From assembly GCA_022574115.1 (NCBI GenBank), contig JACZSS010000153.1, positions 1 to 6,692 of the forward strand: a stretch of 6,692 nucleotides of DNA, read 5' to 3'. The stretch comes from Candidatus Heimdallarchaeota archaeon (lineage in GTDB: Archaea > Asgardarchaeota > Heimdallarchaeia > Heimdallarchaeales > Kariarchaeaceae). Every line of letters starts with the position of its first letter. The stretch's first letter is position 1. The notes under the pieces were generated by a model, which saw only the letters and a list, made by a program, of their open reading frames with translations, made no database searches and was not told the DNA's origin. Shown here in pieces: positions 6,096 through 6,692 of this stretch. Position numbers and translations under genes: made by a program.

Positions 6096-6692
6096 TTAGG
6101 CACCTGAAGATGCTTTAAGTTTCTGGAATTCTGACATCACATTGGCCAGCATATCATCTGGTCCAACACTTATTGCCGCGGCGTTAAATTTGGTTATTAG
6201 CTTAAAAAGTTCCTTTCGTTTACTTACTAATCCCTCTTGAATTGCTTCGCCAATGATTCTGTCCGTTGGAGACAAATCATATGCCTTTGTTTCGAACCAA
6301 GGTCCAAATGGGGATATCACAAATATTCGATGTTTGTGAGATCGGTAAATTTTCATTGCCTCCAGAAAGTCATCTTGATCACCCTCCAAATCAGAAATTA
6401 TAATTACGTAACTTGCCTTCCCAAGTCGTGGAATAATGAAATTAGTGGTCTCTTCCCAACGGATTTGTTTCCGGGGTTCAACGTTTGCAAGTTCTTCCAG
6501 AAATCTGAAGGTAAATGTCTTCGACCCGGTAGGTTCCATCCACGTTCTGACTTCTTCTCCGATAACCGCTAATCCAACAGAATCCTTATTTTCCTGGGCA
6601 AGGTGCGCCATCATGACACAGCTTCTAATGGCGAATTCAAGTTTCGTATTTCTTGGAATTCCTGCTCCCATAGATGCCGATGCGTCCAAAAC
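6096..6692 (-). CDS. DUF58 protein, C-terminal von Willebrand A part, N-terminus beyond window
   Basis: The frame enters from the right edge and ends at TAA 6096-6098, leaving 198 residues. Visible residues 3-7 are DASAS, the DxSxS metal site (MIDAS) of von Willebrand A domains. It is followed by SMG, a Lys at 17 and a helix leading to VGLAVIG (43-49), the usual DUF58 order. Thr residues in WEETTNF and the Asp in IIISDLEGD are candidates for the remaining MIDAS ligands. Full DUF58 proteins usually carry an N-terminal membrane hairpin and a conserved RxYxxGD segment before this domain; both would lie outside the window. A TTG near the edge is inside the domain and is not the true start. It precedes the MoxR gene by about 100 bases in the same direction, the classic MoxR/DUF58 neighbourhood. 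Confidence 0.9.
   Translation of the reverse strand, partial: VLDASASMGAGIPRNTKLEFAIRSCVMMAHLAQENKDSVGLAVIGEEVRTWMEPTGSKTFTFRFLEELANVEPRKQIRWEETTNFIIPRLGKASYVIIISDLEGDQDDFLEAMKIYRSHKHRIFVISPFGPWFETKAYDLSPTDRIIGEAIQEGLVSKRKELFKLITKFNAAAISVGPDDMLANVMSEFQKLKASSGA

Noticed and set aside
6237..6572. A 111-codon open frame on the plus strand
   Set aside because: It lies wholly opposite the DUF58 von Willebrand A domain, which has clear MIDAS motifs. Its own translation shows no domain, and no promoter or ribosome site is evident.
1..6692. CRISPR array, insertion sequence, integrase or phage genes
   Set aside because: No regularly spaced repeats, transposase motifs, terminal inverted repeats or att-like duplications were seen on either strand.

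Overview
The window is AT-rich DNA, probably archaeal and chromosomal, with every supportable gene on the minus strand. The main archaeal sign is a TATA-type element centred about 26-27 bases before the start codon of the MoxR gene, the spacing of a leaderless archaeal transcript. A second TATA-like element plus a GAGG ribosome site lies before the next gene. The degenerate RecA/KaiC-like protein and the small stand-alone nucleotidyltransferases also fit an archaeon. The lineage cannot be fixed from sequence alone; an Asgard- or Thermoplasmata-like origin is only a guess. No rRNA, tRNA, CRISPR, insertion sequence or integrase was seen.

Layout in transcription order (high to low coordinates): (1) the C-terminal von Willebrand A part of a DUF58 protein, cut by the right edge (6096-6692). 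(2) A complete MoxR-type AAA+ ATPase (4966-5994). (3) A 520-residue multi-pass membrane protein of no recognised family, with a long charged loop and a very basic tail (3303-4865). (4) A GT-A-fold sugar-phosphate nucleotidyltransferase (2540-3292). (5) One base later, a second protein of the same fold whose nucleotide loop and first metal aspartate are lost (1666-2538). (6) A DNA polymerase beta-type nucleotidyltransferase-like protein (783-1562, start uncertain). (7) A RecA/KaiC-like protein with no intact Walker A or Walker B motif, running off the left edge (1-619).

How they may work together: MoxR and DUF58 proteins are a well-known pair, generally viewed as a AAA+ chaperone acting with a MIDAS-containing partner at the membrane. 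The membrane protein is a candidate third component by position. It is also spaced only 10 bases from the sugar nucleotidyltransferase, which is 1 base from its degenerate paralogue, so genes 3-5 look like one transcript. The most interesting signal is this adjacent canonical/degenerate nucleotidyltransferase pair. It resembles in principle known catalytic/regulatory pairs such as GMPPB/GMPPA, and the two proteins appear to have kept different halves of the family's motif set. A link between the surface-sugar genes and the MoxR/DUF58 module is inference from position only.
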